DNA of 34,781 nt from positions 1 to 34,781 of the forward strand of contig JAUCBJ010002851.1 in NCBI GenBank assembly GCA_032718475.1, given 5' to 3'. The translations under genes and the position numbers were made by a program. Shown here in pieces: positions 23,412 to 30,740 of the stretch (positions within the stretch are counted from its first letter, which is position 1; every line of letters begins with the position of its first letter). The stretch is from Nemertoderma westbladi (taxonomy: Eukaryota > Xenacoelomorpha > Nemertodermatida > Nemertodermatidae). A model generated the notes under the pieces. That model was not told the DNA's origin and searched no databases. It was given only the letters and a program-made list of their open reading frames with translations.

Positions 23412-23960
23412 GTGAAAAGGTGAAAACATAAATAAATATAAATAAATCTAAATGTTTTTAATTCAATAATAATTATATTGATTAAAATAAAGTATTGATA
23501 TTTGGCACACATGTATACAATGGGGGAATTATAATTTTCCAAAAATTGTTTCGAAAAATATATTTTTAGATTTAAGATTATAAATTGATGCAATTACTTT
23601 TATTTAAATGTAAAGGTTCCTATATAGATGGACGTTCTGTTCCTTTTTTGCGTAACCGGTTTATGAAACGAATGTATGACCAGAATTTTGATAAATGCTC
23701 ATTCTCAAAAGTTATTTAAAAAAACATACTTTTGGCGAAATATTTGACACATTGCCTTTTGTTTTACATAAATTTGACACTTTTTGTTATATTTCAACTA
23801 GCACAAATAAAAATATAAATAAGTGCAATAATAATACATTAAATATTCAAAAATGGGTAATACACATATAAACCACTGTACAATATGATAACATGAGTAT
23901 TTTACTTTATATGACTGCTACTTTACTCTATGGGATTTTGGGCTACTCTACCTAATTTTG
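23412..23960. other. A/T-rich intergenic stretch
   Basis: I see no gene, RNA or transposon here. Base composition is strongly A/T, with many short homopolymers. It ends at an abrupt shift to G/C-rich sequence near 23960. Confidence 0.5.
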
Positions 23961-24131
23961 ATGCCGTTTGTCCGTTCAGTGTCTGAATGCCAGTCGTGTC
24001 CAGAGCGGGTCCGCTACTACCAAAGCTTTCCGAGTCCGTTCAGGCTCGTAGTTACGCCGGCGACAGAGACGCTAGAGACCGTCGTACACACAGTCCCGAT
24101 AGACAACAGGCACTTAATCAGAGTAAGATGA
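23961..24131 (+). CDS. Unrecognised 56-codon open frame in a G/C- and CpG-rich island
   Basis: ATG at 23961, TGA at 24129-24131. The predicted peptide starts MPFVRSVSECQSCPERV and is rich in Val, Thr, Pro and Arg; I recognise no family. The interval is much more G/C- and CpG-rich than the DNA on both sides. It also carries exon-like marks: a T/C-rich tract ending TTCAG at about 23980, and AGA followed by GTAAGA at 24120-24128. It could be a real small exon, a first exon of a longer spliced gene, or a remnant of an unrecognised repeat. The opposite strand is also partly open, which lowers confidence. Confidence 0.25.
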   Translation: MPFVRSVSECQSCPERVRYYQSFPSPFRLVVTPATETLETVVHTVPIDNRHLIRVR

Positions 24132-24229
24132 ACGAACATTCATTGATAACTATTGAACTACATTAGCTACTAATAAATTTACATAGCCCACCGTATAACA
24201 ATCAAACTAACCAACCCCCCACTCCCTAG

Positions 24230-24747
24230 GGTCCCCCTACAGTAGGAAAGAAACCTGTATATTTAATCATACCGTATCTTGGAACGATGTCAACACAAAT
24301 TCAACAGCGTCTTAAAATACTTTCTAGAACATTTCCACAAGTAGAACTCAAATTAATATTTAGACCCACATCTCGACTGGCTAATTACTTTCCCTTCAAG
24401 GACAGATTTCCCAAAGCGATGAGATCTCTTACTTTATATCACTTTAAGTGCACCAGCTGTAATGCTGACTACATCGGTAAATCCGAGCGCCACTTTAAAG
24501 TAAGAATCTCTGAGCACCTTGCGAAGTCTCCCCGAACAGGAAAGCCAACAGCCACTCCTAGACACTCCTCCATACATGAACATGCACTTGAGTACGACCA
24601 CCGATTCGAATACCAAGACTTTAATATTATAGGTACAGCCACTAACAACTACTGTACGATCTACTAATTAAAGAAAGTCTAATTATACAGAAACGAAGAC
24701 CATCACTTAACATACAAGACACTTCATTCCCGCTATATCTATTTTAA
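24230..24747 (+). pseudogene. Penelope-type GIY-YIG endonuclease fragment, frameshifted near its end
   Basis: The frame is open from 24230, preceded by TAG at 24227-24229; the ATG at 24287 is internal. It encodes PYLGTMSTQIQQRLKIL, an F-K-D motif and then the endonuclease: HFKC-x2-C (zinc-finger Cys pair), ADYIGKSERHFKVRISEHL (YIG and catalytic Arg motifs) and an IHEHALEYDH His cluster. This matches the C-terminal endonuclease of Penelope-like elements, which cuts target DNA. The frame stops at 24665-24667 (TAA). The family's conserved tail (a D-L-L-I-K-E-S-L motif, then QKRRPSLN) lies in another frame at 24658-24747. One single-base indel near 24646-24657 therefore breaks the gene. The RT is missing, so this copy is not autonomous. 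Confidence 0.82.
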
Positions 24748-25035
24748 TTATGATAACTATTACATACAGTGCAATTCTAATGTATCTACTGTAATGAACA
24801 CACTACCTAGTTAGTTTACTGCCTTTAGTCTTTGATTGCTACCGGTACTGTAATTTTTTCTATAATTTCTCTGTAATTCTGCATTTACTTCATTATACTT
24901 AGCAAAAATATTCTAATTTACATTTATCGTAATTATCCACCCTATCACATTTTGAATTTTGTTTACTCTTATCTTTTACATTAATTTTAGGTTTTTTCAT
25001 ATAATTATAGTTATTTTGTACCTACAGTATTATGG

Positions 25036-25064
25036 CTGATGATGTATAACGTAATATACGAAAC
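25036..25064 (+). ncRNA. Hammerhead-ribozyme-like core in the PLE 3' region
   Basis: CTGATGA at 25036-25042 is followed by a 5-bp perfect stem (GTATA at 25044-25048 with TATAC at 25055-25059, loop ACGTAA) and GAAAC at 25060-25064. This is the conserved CUGANGA / stem II / GAAA core of hammerhead ribozymes, which are known in Penelope-like elements. One extra T sits between the core and stem II, and I could not draw a convincing stem III with a UH cleavage site or a stem I. This copy may be a relic or need a dimer context. Confidence 0.45.
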
Positions 25065-25123
25065 GTTCCGGATTTAAACAATAATTATGTTCTTTCAAAT
25101 CGCACTACTTATCTTATTTTGTC

Positions 25124-25342
25124 TAGTTTAGTTCCCCATCTCGGTGGGTGTATGATTAAATTAAATTAAAGCATACTACCTAGTATTAGTTTGATTGAAC
25201 ATGCTTAAATATGAAATGAATTACACCGCGCAATTGTAGGTCATACCTATTTACTGATTTAATGTAAATCTTTTATAAAAAAAAAGTTTTTATAAAACGT
25301 TCCAGATTATAATATGAAACTGTCAATACGGTATTACATTTG
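25124..25342 (+). repeat. Left terminal inverted repeat, outer part
   Basis: Runs inward from TAGTTTAGTTCCCCATC through CTCGGTGGGTGT, the TTAAATTAAATTAA tract and ACACCGCGCAATTG to ACGGTATTACATTTG. It is complementary to 29298-29538 apart from a few substitutions and small indels; for example, the right copy has about 8 extra bases near 29448-29457. The foldback element begins at its inner end. Confidence 0.9.
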
Positions 25343-25528
25343 TATTATTATATACATTGTCGCTCCATTCATTTAAATTATGTTTATTCCTTTATTATTA
25401 CGTCACGTGAACGTGAAGTAAACAAAATTGCACCCTAACACCACGTATGAGTAATTTCAATGAAATGAAATGTAATATAGGTAGCATAGTACAGTAGTAA
25501 GCATATGCACACTCAGACACTTTTGAGT

Positions 25529-25597
25529 ACTGTATAATGTAATAATACAATCACTAATAATGATTCACAATTAAATGCCAGAATGCCAAAGTGCCTT
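25529..25597 (+). repeat. Direct repeat, copy 1 (inside the foldback element)
   Basis: Shares TACTGTATAATGT and then CACTAATAATGATT, ACAATTAAATGCCAGAATG and CCAAAGTGCCTTT with 29569-29644, in the same orientation. It lies between the two arms of the foldback element. Confidence 0.85.
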
Positions 25598-25604
25598 TGC
25601 CAAA

Positions 25605-25625
25605 CCCCCCCCCCCCCCCCCCCCC
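25605..25625. repeat. C21 homopolymer run
   Basis: Twenty-one consecutive C on the plus strand, followed by A and CCCC. The G-rich complementary strand could form a quadruplex. The length may be inexact because homopolymers are error-prone in sequencing. Confidence 0.9.
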
Positions 25626-25917
25626 ACCCCTCTGTCTCATTGACTGAGTCTGTGTCTGATTAGTGCCTCCCCCACATCATGAAGAATACGGTGGATAGCA
25701 CTAGCGTCTACCAGCACTGCTAATTAGCTAACCTGCCTTTCCATTTCCCTTCCCTGACAGCCTGATCCTGACTCTCAAAATCTACCTATATTACATTTCA
25801 TTTCATTGAAATTACTCATACGTGGTGTTAGGGTGGAATTCGTTCACGTGACGTAATAATAAAGGAATAAACATAATTTAAATGAATGGAGCGACAATGT
25901 ATATAATAATACAAATG

Positions 25918-25955
25918 GATAGTGTTATGCAAAAATGTACTAACCAACATTTTGT
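25918..25955 (+). repeat. Left terminal inverted repeat, inner part with first subterminal motif
   Basis: GTGTTATGCAAAAATGTACT followed by AACCAACATTTTG is the reverse complement of 29268-29296. It resumes the terminal repeat interrupted by the foldback insertion and contains the motif TGCAAAAATGTACTAACC. Confidence 0.85.
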
Positions 25956-26117
25956 TGATTTTGAGAAAAATGACTTCAAAGTTTTTGAACGTTTAGAAAA
26001 TCCCTTCAAATGCCACATTAAAGGTTTTGACTCATATGCAAAATATACGTGTTCGTCTACCTTATACTAAATATTTATGCAAAATTGTCGTTTTCTTGCG
26101 AAGTTATAAGCCTTTTT

Positions 26118-26181
26118 GTTGGTTAGTACATTTCTGCAAATTTGCTGATTTTAGATTCTGCATTTGCAGCAATGTACCAAC
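26118..26181. repeat. Subterminal motif copies on the left side
   Basis: GTTGGTTAGTACATTTCTGC at 26118-26137 and, on the opposite strand, TGCAGCAATGTACCAAC at 26165-26181. They repeat the motif in the terminal repeats (consensus GTTGGTTAGTACATTTYTGC). Position and repetition at both element ends suggest transposase-binding sites; this is inference. Confidence 0.65.
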
Positions 26182-26533
26182 GATGGACATTGGGTAAAAA
26201 ATATAACATTTGAATGCAAAATTCTTTATTTTAAATGGTTTATCTTTCGGAATCTACTTTCTTTTTTTCAGACATACTGTGCATTGTGTATAATACTACA
26301 ATCTAGGTTCGAATCCACGCAATTGTTAAATTTTTCCTACCAATTTTGCAACTTTCTCCCACATATTACGTCCCTTTTTGAAAATAATTTGTATTCTGAA
26401 ATTGTAGTTATATGATGGGTAAATTAATACTAGCACTTAAAAATGTAATAATTATACTGTATTATTGAAAGATATTGATAAATTTGCAATTATTCACTAA
26501 CTGAACTATATTTAAACCATTATGCATGACAGT
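26182..26533. other. Noncoding left interior of the transposon
   Basis: A/T-rich and without a convincing gene. A GGTTCGAATCC at 26306-26316 resembles a tRNA B box, but the flanking bases do not form a T-arm. It leads into the 3' end of the transposase gene. Confidence 0.5.
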
Positions 26534-26539
26534 TTTATT
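26534..26539 (-). terminator. Poly(A) signal of the transposase gene
   Basis: AATAAA on the minus strand, 10 bp after the TAA stop codon at 26550-26552. The spacing gives a very short 3' untranslated region, which fits a compact transposon gene. Confidence 0.6.
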
Positions 26540-26549
26540 ACAGTCTTGT

Positions 26550-28817
26550 TTACAACCCTGTATCAGAGACATCATCAGGGACATCATCAATATAATCATT
26601 TGTTTCAACTACAGTAGCGTCTCTAAGCAAGTTAGTATAAAATCTCTTGGCGTCCTTCGGTACTAGGTGCAGCAGCTCTTTAATGTCGTTACGTTTCTTA
26701 CTTGAGATTGCATTTCCATCAGGCCATAAAAATGGTAGTCCTAATTTTCCAAGGTCAGTGAAATAATTCCTACTTGTTTTTTTGCGACCCCTTGTTGCTA
26801 CTGTTCGGGCATGATCGATTTCCACGTCATCCATCTTCACAATAAATGGTTTATCTTTTCGAATAGTTATTTCATGAGTTAGAAGCCAGTTAACTCTTCG
26901 TTCTTCTGGATCCTTCTTTCGATTGACGACATCATTCAAAATTGGACTAACAGAAAGAAAGTCGACTTTGGGATTAACACGGTTAACTACAAACTTTTGC
27001 TTAACTCGTGCATTTCTCATGACATCCATAACATCAGTGTCTGTGTAGAGGCGTTGAACATGCTTCATTGCGCACTCCACGTCACCGAAATCGGAATCAT
27101 TAGGTAAATAACTGTGTCCGGAGGTTGGAAACTGAATTGTGATGGATTGCAAATGACTTGTGGTATGTAGTAGATACATCATTGCGTAGATGAACTTGAC
27201 GCTACGGTTTTGTCCGCCACAAGAATCTGCCCAAATATGTAGATACTTTACATCAGTTGACACATACTTACTCAGGTGCAATGAAACACATGATGCGACA
27301 TCCTGGGTACCTCTGCCGCCTTCCGTTTCTAACCACACATAGAAGTAGCCTCTATTCGTTGTACCAGAGTGAATTCCGAGATTGTACATAGTCAGCTGGC
27401 GTTTATAGTAAACAATGTTTGAAGGAATTCGTGGCAAGCTGTAGTACACCTTTTGCATGTCTATTGTCAGCACCTCAAATTCACAGTCTGTACTAGCTCT
27501 CTGGAAGTCTTGTTTTATTAAACTTTGACGTTTTTCCGCAGTATCTACATGAACATTATGTTCATCCTGCAGTTTTTGCACTTCCTCTCCATTTGCTGAC
27601 TGCATGTTTGCATGAAAAATATCGCATGTTTTACATGTATCTTTCTTGAGTGTCTTAAATCGAAGGTCGAATTCCTTATAAAATATATTTTTATAGGTTG
27701 AATTTGAAACCTTGCTAAACGTCAAATTAGATTCGGTATACAGGCGGTACATTAGAGACAGGGTCATATCTGGACTGAGGAACTTGGAATCAGTGTCAGC
27801 TCGGCAATAGTGGGAGTAGTACTTTGGGAAGCTCGATATATGTTTGCAAACCTCATCATGTGCGTCGCTCGATGTTTTGTTCCAGCCCCCTCGAGAATCT
27901 CCACGGTGGTCACTGAAATCATTGTTTCTATTCTTTTTCAGAGCCACATTTATGCGTTGTGGAGATATTTGCAATGTATCAAGAAAACATTTCTTACATA
28001 GTATCTTATCACCAATGGTGTATTTGCGGGTGAACGAAAGTCTCGAAATACTACCAGTAGTAGTGCGACCTACTGAGGATTGCACTACTCTACTGCATAA
28101 ATAGGCACATCTGGCTTCATATGTGCCTAGTTTCCAAAAGTTGTCAAACTCTTTTTTCCTATCCTCTGGTGATAACTGCATCAACATGCACTTTGAGGGT
28201 CTGTTACACACTAGCTTGTCATCAAACTCCTTGATTGGATTATCTCCAGTGTGGCTTAAGTTTAAATTACGTCTCTTTTTCACCTCAGCTCTACTAAACA
28301 AACCCTTTCTTTTCCTGCCTCTCTTAGGTCGCCCACAATAGCTATGGTCATTTGATGATGGTGCAGCATCACAATTACTGGTGGGGTGTTCTTCCACGTT
28401 ATGATTTTCAATACAATTAGTTCCATCTATACTATCTTCACTGCCCTCAGTAAGGTTAGGAATATAAGTCGGATCATCTATTTCACTGTTCGCAATTGTA
28501 GATTGTTTGTCATATTCTCCCTGTTCGTTCTCTAGGCAAGTGAAGTTCCCATCATCGGCGCCTATAAGGGTACCAGTGATGACAATAACAGGAGGATTGG
28601 TAAAAGCAGGATTTACATCAATAGTTGGATCAGTATTAAACAGATTCTCAGTTGCAACAACATTAGAGTTTGCAATGTCCATGGAATATTGACCTGCATC
28701 ATCATTAGCAGTATCTGTCTCAGTGGTAGTTTCCTCAGTATCAGATATATTTGCTATATCGGCCAGCAATAGCTGTAGTGCTTCTTCAGCTGTGTAGGTA
28801 TTCTTTCGTTTCGACAT
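26550..28817 (-). CDS. Putative transposase, DUF7869-like, 755 residues
   Basis: One intact frame; ATG at 28815-28817 (an upstream in-frame GTG is ignored), TAA at 26550-26552. The N-terminal 150 residues are acidic and Thr/Asn-rich. A basic stretch GRPKRGRKRKG then KKRR is a likely nuclear signal and DNA contact. Then come CKKCF and CKTCDIFH Cys motifs and the core: LTIDMQKVYYSLP (Asp453), HIWADSCGGQN (Asp531) and NDSDFGDVECAMKH (candidate third acid among residues 574-581). The W-x-D-x-C-x-GQN and preceding D-M-Q-K motifs are those I associate with DUF7869 proteins, widespread in arthropods and other animals and probably DDE-type transposases; residue roles are inferred. It sits between matching terminal repeats, so it is most likely the element's own transposase. 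No intron is needed to read it. Confidence 0.8.
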   Translation of the reverse strand: MSKRKNTYTAEEALQLLLADIANISDTEETTTETDTANDDAGQYSMDIANSNVVATENLFNTDPTIDVNPAFTNPPVIVITGTLIGADDGNFTCLENEQGEYDKQSTIANSEIDDPTYIPNLTEGSEDSIDGTNCIENHNVEEHPTSNCDAAPSSNDHSYCGRPKRGRKRKGLFSRAEVKKRRNLNLSHTGDNPIKEFDDKLVCNRPSKCMLMQLSPEDRKKEFDNFWKLGTYEARCAYLCSRVVQSSVGRTTTGSISRLSFTRKYTIGDKILCKKCFLDTLQISPQRINVALKKNRNNDFSDHRGDSRGGWNKTSSDAHDEVCKHISSFPKYYSHYCRADTDSKFLSPDMTLSLMYRLYTESNLTFSKVSNSTYKNIFYKEFDLRFKTLKKDTCKTCDIFHANMQSANGEEVQKLQDEHNVHVDTAEKRQSLIKQDFQRASTDCEFEVLTIDMQKVYYSLPRIPSNIVYYKRQLTMYNLGIHSGTTNRGYFYVWLETEGGRGTQDVASCVSLHLSKYVSTDVKYLHIWADSCGGQNRSVKFIYAMMYLLHTTSHLQSITIQFPTSGHSYLPNDSDFGDVECAMKHVQRLYTDTDVMDVMRNARVKQKFVVNRVNPKVDFLSVSPILNDVVNRKKDPEERRVNWLLTHEITIRKDKPFIVKMDDVEIDHARTVATRGRKKTSRNYFTDLGKLGLPFLWPDGNAISSKKRNDIKELLHLVPKDAKRFYTNLLRDATVVETNDYIDDVPDDVSDTGL

Positions 28818-29045
28818 CACTCTATTGTTCTATTAAGAATCTAGCCTAATATAGTCTTTAGAAAACAGCCAAGTACTAATGTTTACTAACATAACCTACT
28901 ACCTACATTACTTACAGCCTATTGTATTTCATATTATTTATTGTTTTTCCAGTTTTAACGTACCGGTACCACCTGTAGATCAGTATAAATAGCATTTGTT
29001 TGAAGTAATGACTGCTAAAACATAGTACAATGGCTACAGGACTAA
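28818..29045 (-). promoter_or_regulatory. 5' flank of the transposase gene, probable promoter
   Basis: About 230 bp upstream of the ATG. It contains palindromic GTACCGGTACC near 28961-28971 and a TATAAAT (28984-28990) only in plus orientation. No core promoter can be fixed for the minus-strand gene. The position between the gene and the subterminal motifs is where the transposase promoter is expected. Confidence 0.3.
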
Positions 29046-29131
29046 GTTAGTACATTTTTGCAAAATAGATTAACAACCAATAACATTGTACTAACTACTA
29101 GGTTATACATTAGTACATTTCTGCAAAATAG
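29046..29131. repeat. Subterminal motif copies on the right side
   Basis: GTTAGTACATTTTTGCA at 29046-29062, TTAGTACATTTCTGCAAAAT at 29110-29129, and a partial inverted copy TTGTACTAAC at 29087-29096. These match the left-side motif. A further copy is in the right terminal repeat at 29275-29294. Confidence 0.7.
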
Positions 29132-29267
29132 ACAATCCTCCAAAAAGTATTTGAAGAAAATATTCCGCTCTTTTATAGCTTCAAGGTATTGCTACGTGAC
29201 AATTTGACATGTTTAAATGAATTTCCAGCATCCCGCGCATCACGTGACGTCGCTAACTCCATTTTGT

Positions 29268-29538
29268 CAAAAATGTTGGTTAGTACATTTTTGCATAACA
29301 CCGTCCAAATGTAATACCGTATTGACAGTTTCATATTATAATCTGGAACGTTTTATAAAAACTTTTTTTTTATAAAAGATTTACATTAAATCAGTAAATA
29401 GGTATGACCTACAATTGCGCGGTGTAATTCATTTCATATTTAAGCATGTTGCATGATCAATCAAACTAATACTAGGTAGTATGCTAGTTTTTAATTTAAT
29501 TTAATCGTACACCCACCGAGATGGGGGAACTAAAACTA
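29268..29538 (-). repeat. Right terminal inverted repeat
   Basis: Starts inside at CAAAAATGTTGGTTAGTAC and runs outward to GGGGGAACTAAAACTA. It is uninterrupted, so it shows what the left repeat looked like before the foldback insertion: ATTACATTTGGACGGTG on its complementary strand versus the split left copy. Confidence 0.9.
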
Positions 29539-29568
29539 TGCTATTATGCTATGCACTATTCATGATAT

Positions 29569-29644
29569 ACTGTATAATGTAGGCCTAGTAATATCATCAC
29601 TAATAATGATTTACAATTAAATGCCAGAATGCCAAAGTGCCTTT
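29569..29644 (+). repeat. Direct repeat, copy 2 (outside the right transposon end)
   Basis: Matches 25529-25597, including CACTAATAATGATT and ATGCCAGAATGCCAAAGTGC, with GGCCTAGTAATAT inserted in the middle. It begins about 30 bp beyond the right terminal repeat. Confidence 0.85.
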
Positions 29645-29795
29645 AGGGAACTCTTTTAAGGATTTATACTACAGTTCCCCAAAAGCGTTGAAAGCGTTCC
29701 CCGGTGAAAAAGCTGTATGACTGCCTGTGGCTGTGACACTGAAATTATCCTGACAAAATAAATTAGGGTTTTGGTAGGTCTTGCTCAATAGATCC

Positions 29796-29826
29796 TATAT
29801 AAGCCTACCGGGTACAGTTAGTTATA
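29796..29826 (+). promoter_or_regulatory. TATA box and probable start region of SPCS3
   Basis: TATATAAG at 29796-29803 lies about 170 bp before the SPCS3 ATG, and ACAGTTAG near 29814-29821 could be the initiator at the usual 20-30 bp spacing. This suggests the intronless SPCS3 copy has its own promoter. Confidence 0.5.
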
Positions 29827-29866
29827 GCATAGCCTATACCTGTATACTGCTGTAAGCATACGGTCT

Positions 29867-29936
29867 AATACAGTAATACTGTAATACAGTAATACTGTAA
29901 TATCAATACTGCAATAAAAAGATACTGCAATACTGC
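29867..29936 (+). repeat. Imperfect TACTGTAA / TACTGCAA repeats in the SPCS3 leader
   Basis: About eight short units alternating AATACAGT, AATACTGT and ATACTGCA. The tract is self-complementary in places. AATACTGCAATA at 29905-29916 is a perfect complement of TATTGCAGTATT at 30641-30652 in the 3' untranslated region. Confidence 0.75.
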
Positions 29937-29972
29937 CTGACTGGTGAGTGCCGGCACCGGTAATAAACAACG

Positions 29973-30524
29973 ATGAACACATTCCTTTCCAGACTGAACA
30001 ATGTGTTCGCATTTACTCTCACTGTACTGGCCGCTCTTTGTGTCGTGTGTTGTCTGTCCACCTTCTACAAAGATTACAGTCGGGCCGTAGGAATACAGGC
30101 GGTCTCCTCGTTGGTCAAAAACGTGCCTGACTTCCAGATAGACCGCCGTGTCAAACACGACCTAGGTGTGGTCTACTTCGACATCGAGGCTAACTTCAGC
30201 GAGATATTCGATTGGAACACTAAACAGTTATTCGTCTACTTAACAGCGGAATACAGTACCAAGCGGTACCCCGTCAACCAAGTCGTGCTGTGGGATAAAA
30301 TCCTGCTCCGAGACGGAACCCCCCACACTATCAGCCATCGCGGACTCAGTCCCAAGTACTACTTCTTCGACGAGGGAAGCGGACTCCGAGCTAACAACCT
30401 CACTCTCACTCTCTCGTGGAACGTGATCCCCAATGCCGGTATCGCACCGCTGGTGGCCTCCCCGACGACGCATCGGATAACGTTGCCGGCGGACTACAAC
30501 GAGGAACTACGGATCCGGGATTGA
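29973..30524 (+). CDS. SPCS3: Signal peptidase complex subunit 3
   Basis: An intact 183-residue frame from ATG to TGA, the usual length for SPCS3 (about 180). It starts MNTFLSRLNNVFAFTLT, the conserved family start. Residues about 11-31 are a single membrane anchor, and the rest is the ER-lumenal domain. Conserved blocks: KNV at about 49-51, DLGVVYFDIEANFSEIFDWN, KQLFVYLTAEY, NQVVLWDKI, KYYFFDEG and LTLTLSWNVIPNAGI. Asn142 in NNLT is a glycosylation sequon at the position where animal SPCS3 is glycosylated. The protein is an essential noncatalytic subunit of ER signal peptidase, which removes signal peptides. The coding region is more G/C-rich than its surroundings and has no intron, whereas many animal SPCS3 genes are spliced. 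It may be a retrocopy with its own promoter or a lineage that lost introns; the intact frame and conserved blocks suggest selection. Confidence 0.95.
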   Translation: MNTFLSRLNNVFAFTLTVLAALCVVCCLSTFYKDYSRAVGIQAVSSLVKNVPDFQIDRRVKHDLGVVYFDIEANFSEIFDWNTKQLFVYLTAEYSTKRYPVNQVVLWDKILLRDGTPHTISHRGLSPKYYFFDEGSGLRANNLTLTLSWNVIPNAGIAPLVASPTTHRITLPADYNEELRIRD

Positions 30525-30734
30525 TTAACCGATCGCCGCGGGTTGTAGAGTGCAGTTGGAGTGGGGTGGGGTGTACCCGAGTGCGGAGTTCGGTTTCAGT
30601 AAAGCTAAGCCATTGTTCTACCACGAAGATATTACTGTATTATTGCAGTATTCTGGTATTAACGTCTTCATTTCTGAGTGTTAGGCCCGTTCACGCGCTG
30701 CTTTCTTTCTTTAGAGCTATTTTTAGTTGAGAAA

Positions 30735-30740
30735 AATAAA
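30735..30740 (+). terminator. Poly(A) signal of SPCS3
   Basis: AATAAA 211 bp after the TGA stop codon. It is the first consensus hexamer downstream; AGTAAA near 30598 is a weaker candidate. Confidence 0.55.

Larger units (their letters stand above)
24230..25120 (+). mobile_element. 5'-truncated Penelope-like element (GIY-YIG retroelement)
   Basis: The 3' part of a Penelope-like retroelement. Coding homology begins near 24242 (the KPVYLIIPYLG segment that precedes the endonuclease in this family) and lacks the whole reverse transcriptase. The coding part is followed by an A/T-rich tail of about 370 bp containing a hammerhead-like core at 25036-25064, in the place where PLE copies often carry one. 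The element abuts the left terminal repeat of the DNA transposon at 25124, so the transposon may have inserted into or beside its 3' end. Both boundaries are approximate. Confidence 0.75.
25337..25917. mobile_element. Foldback MITE-like element inserted in the left terminal repeat
   Basis: Two long arms in inverted orientation, 25337-25483 and 25783-25917, share sequence including CACGTGA, GGAATAAACATAA and GGAGCGACAATG. The left arm has a roughly 12-bp difference near 25415-25430. The middle carries a C21 run and a copy of a repeat also found outside the right end of the transposon. The insertion splits the terminal repeat: sequence resumes at 25918 exactly where the right repeat continues. 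CATTTG at 25337-25342 and CAAATG at 25912-25917 flank or end the element; whether they are its termini or an altered target duplication is unclear. Confidence 0.8.
25124..29538. mobile_element. TIR DNA transposon with DUF7869-like transposase, about 4.4 kb
   Basis: Bounded by inverted repeats of about 250 bp (25124-25342 plus 25918-25955 on the left; 29268-29538 on the right) that enclose one long gene on the minus strand and several copies of a subterminal motif. Without the 575-bp foldback insert in the left repeat, the element is about 3.8 kb. Outer ends on both sides read TAGTTTAGTTCCCC or TAGTTTTAGTTCCCCC inward. I see no obvious target-site duplication, so the exact ends and superfamily are not fixed. 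The intact transposase frame and long matching repeats suggest fairly recent activity. Confidence 0.85.

Noticed and set aside
23288-23593. 101-codon open frame on the minus strand
   Set aside because: Composition-driven (Ile/Phe/Tyr-rich) in A/T-rich 3' flank of the ALIX-like gene; no family resemblance.
26306-26316. tRNA or SINE from a perfect B box GGTTCGAATCC
   Set aside because: Flanking bases do not pair into a T-arm and no A box or acceptor stem is seen upstream.
25882-26415. Small plus-strand open frames of 62 and 83 codons in the transposon's left interior
   Set aside because: They overlap terminal-repeat and subterminal motifs, lack any motif and are biased by A/T-rich sequence.
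29943-29948. 5' splice donor GTGAGT in the SPCS3 leader
   Set aside because: No acceptor lies between it and the ATG 30 bp later, so using it would remove the start codon; the coding frame needs no splicing.
29865-30158. Minus-strand open frames over the SPCS3 gene
   Set aside because: They are antisense shadows of a strongly conserved plus-strand protein.
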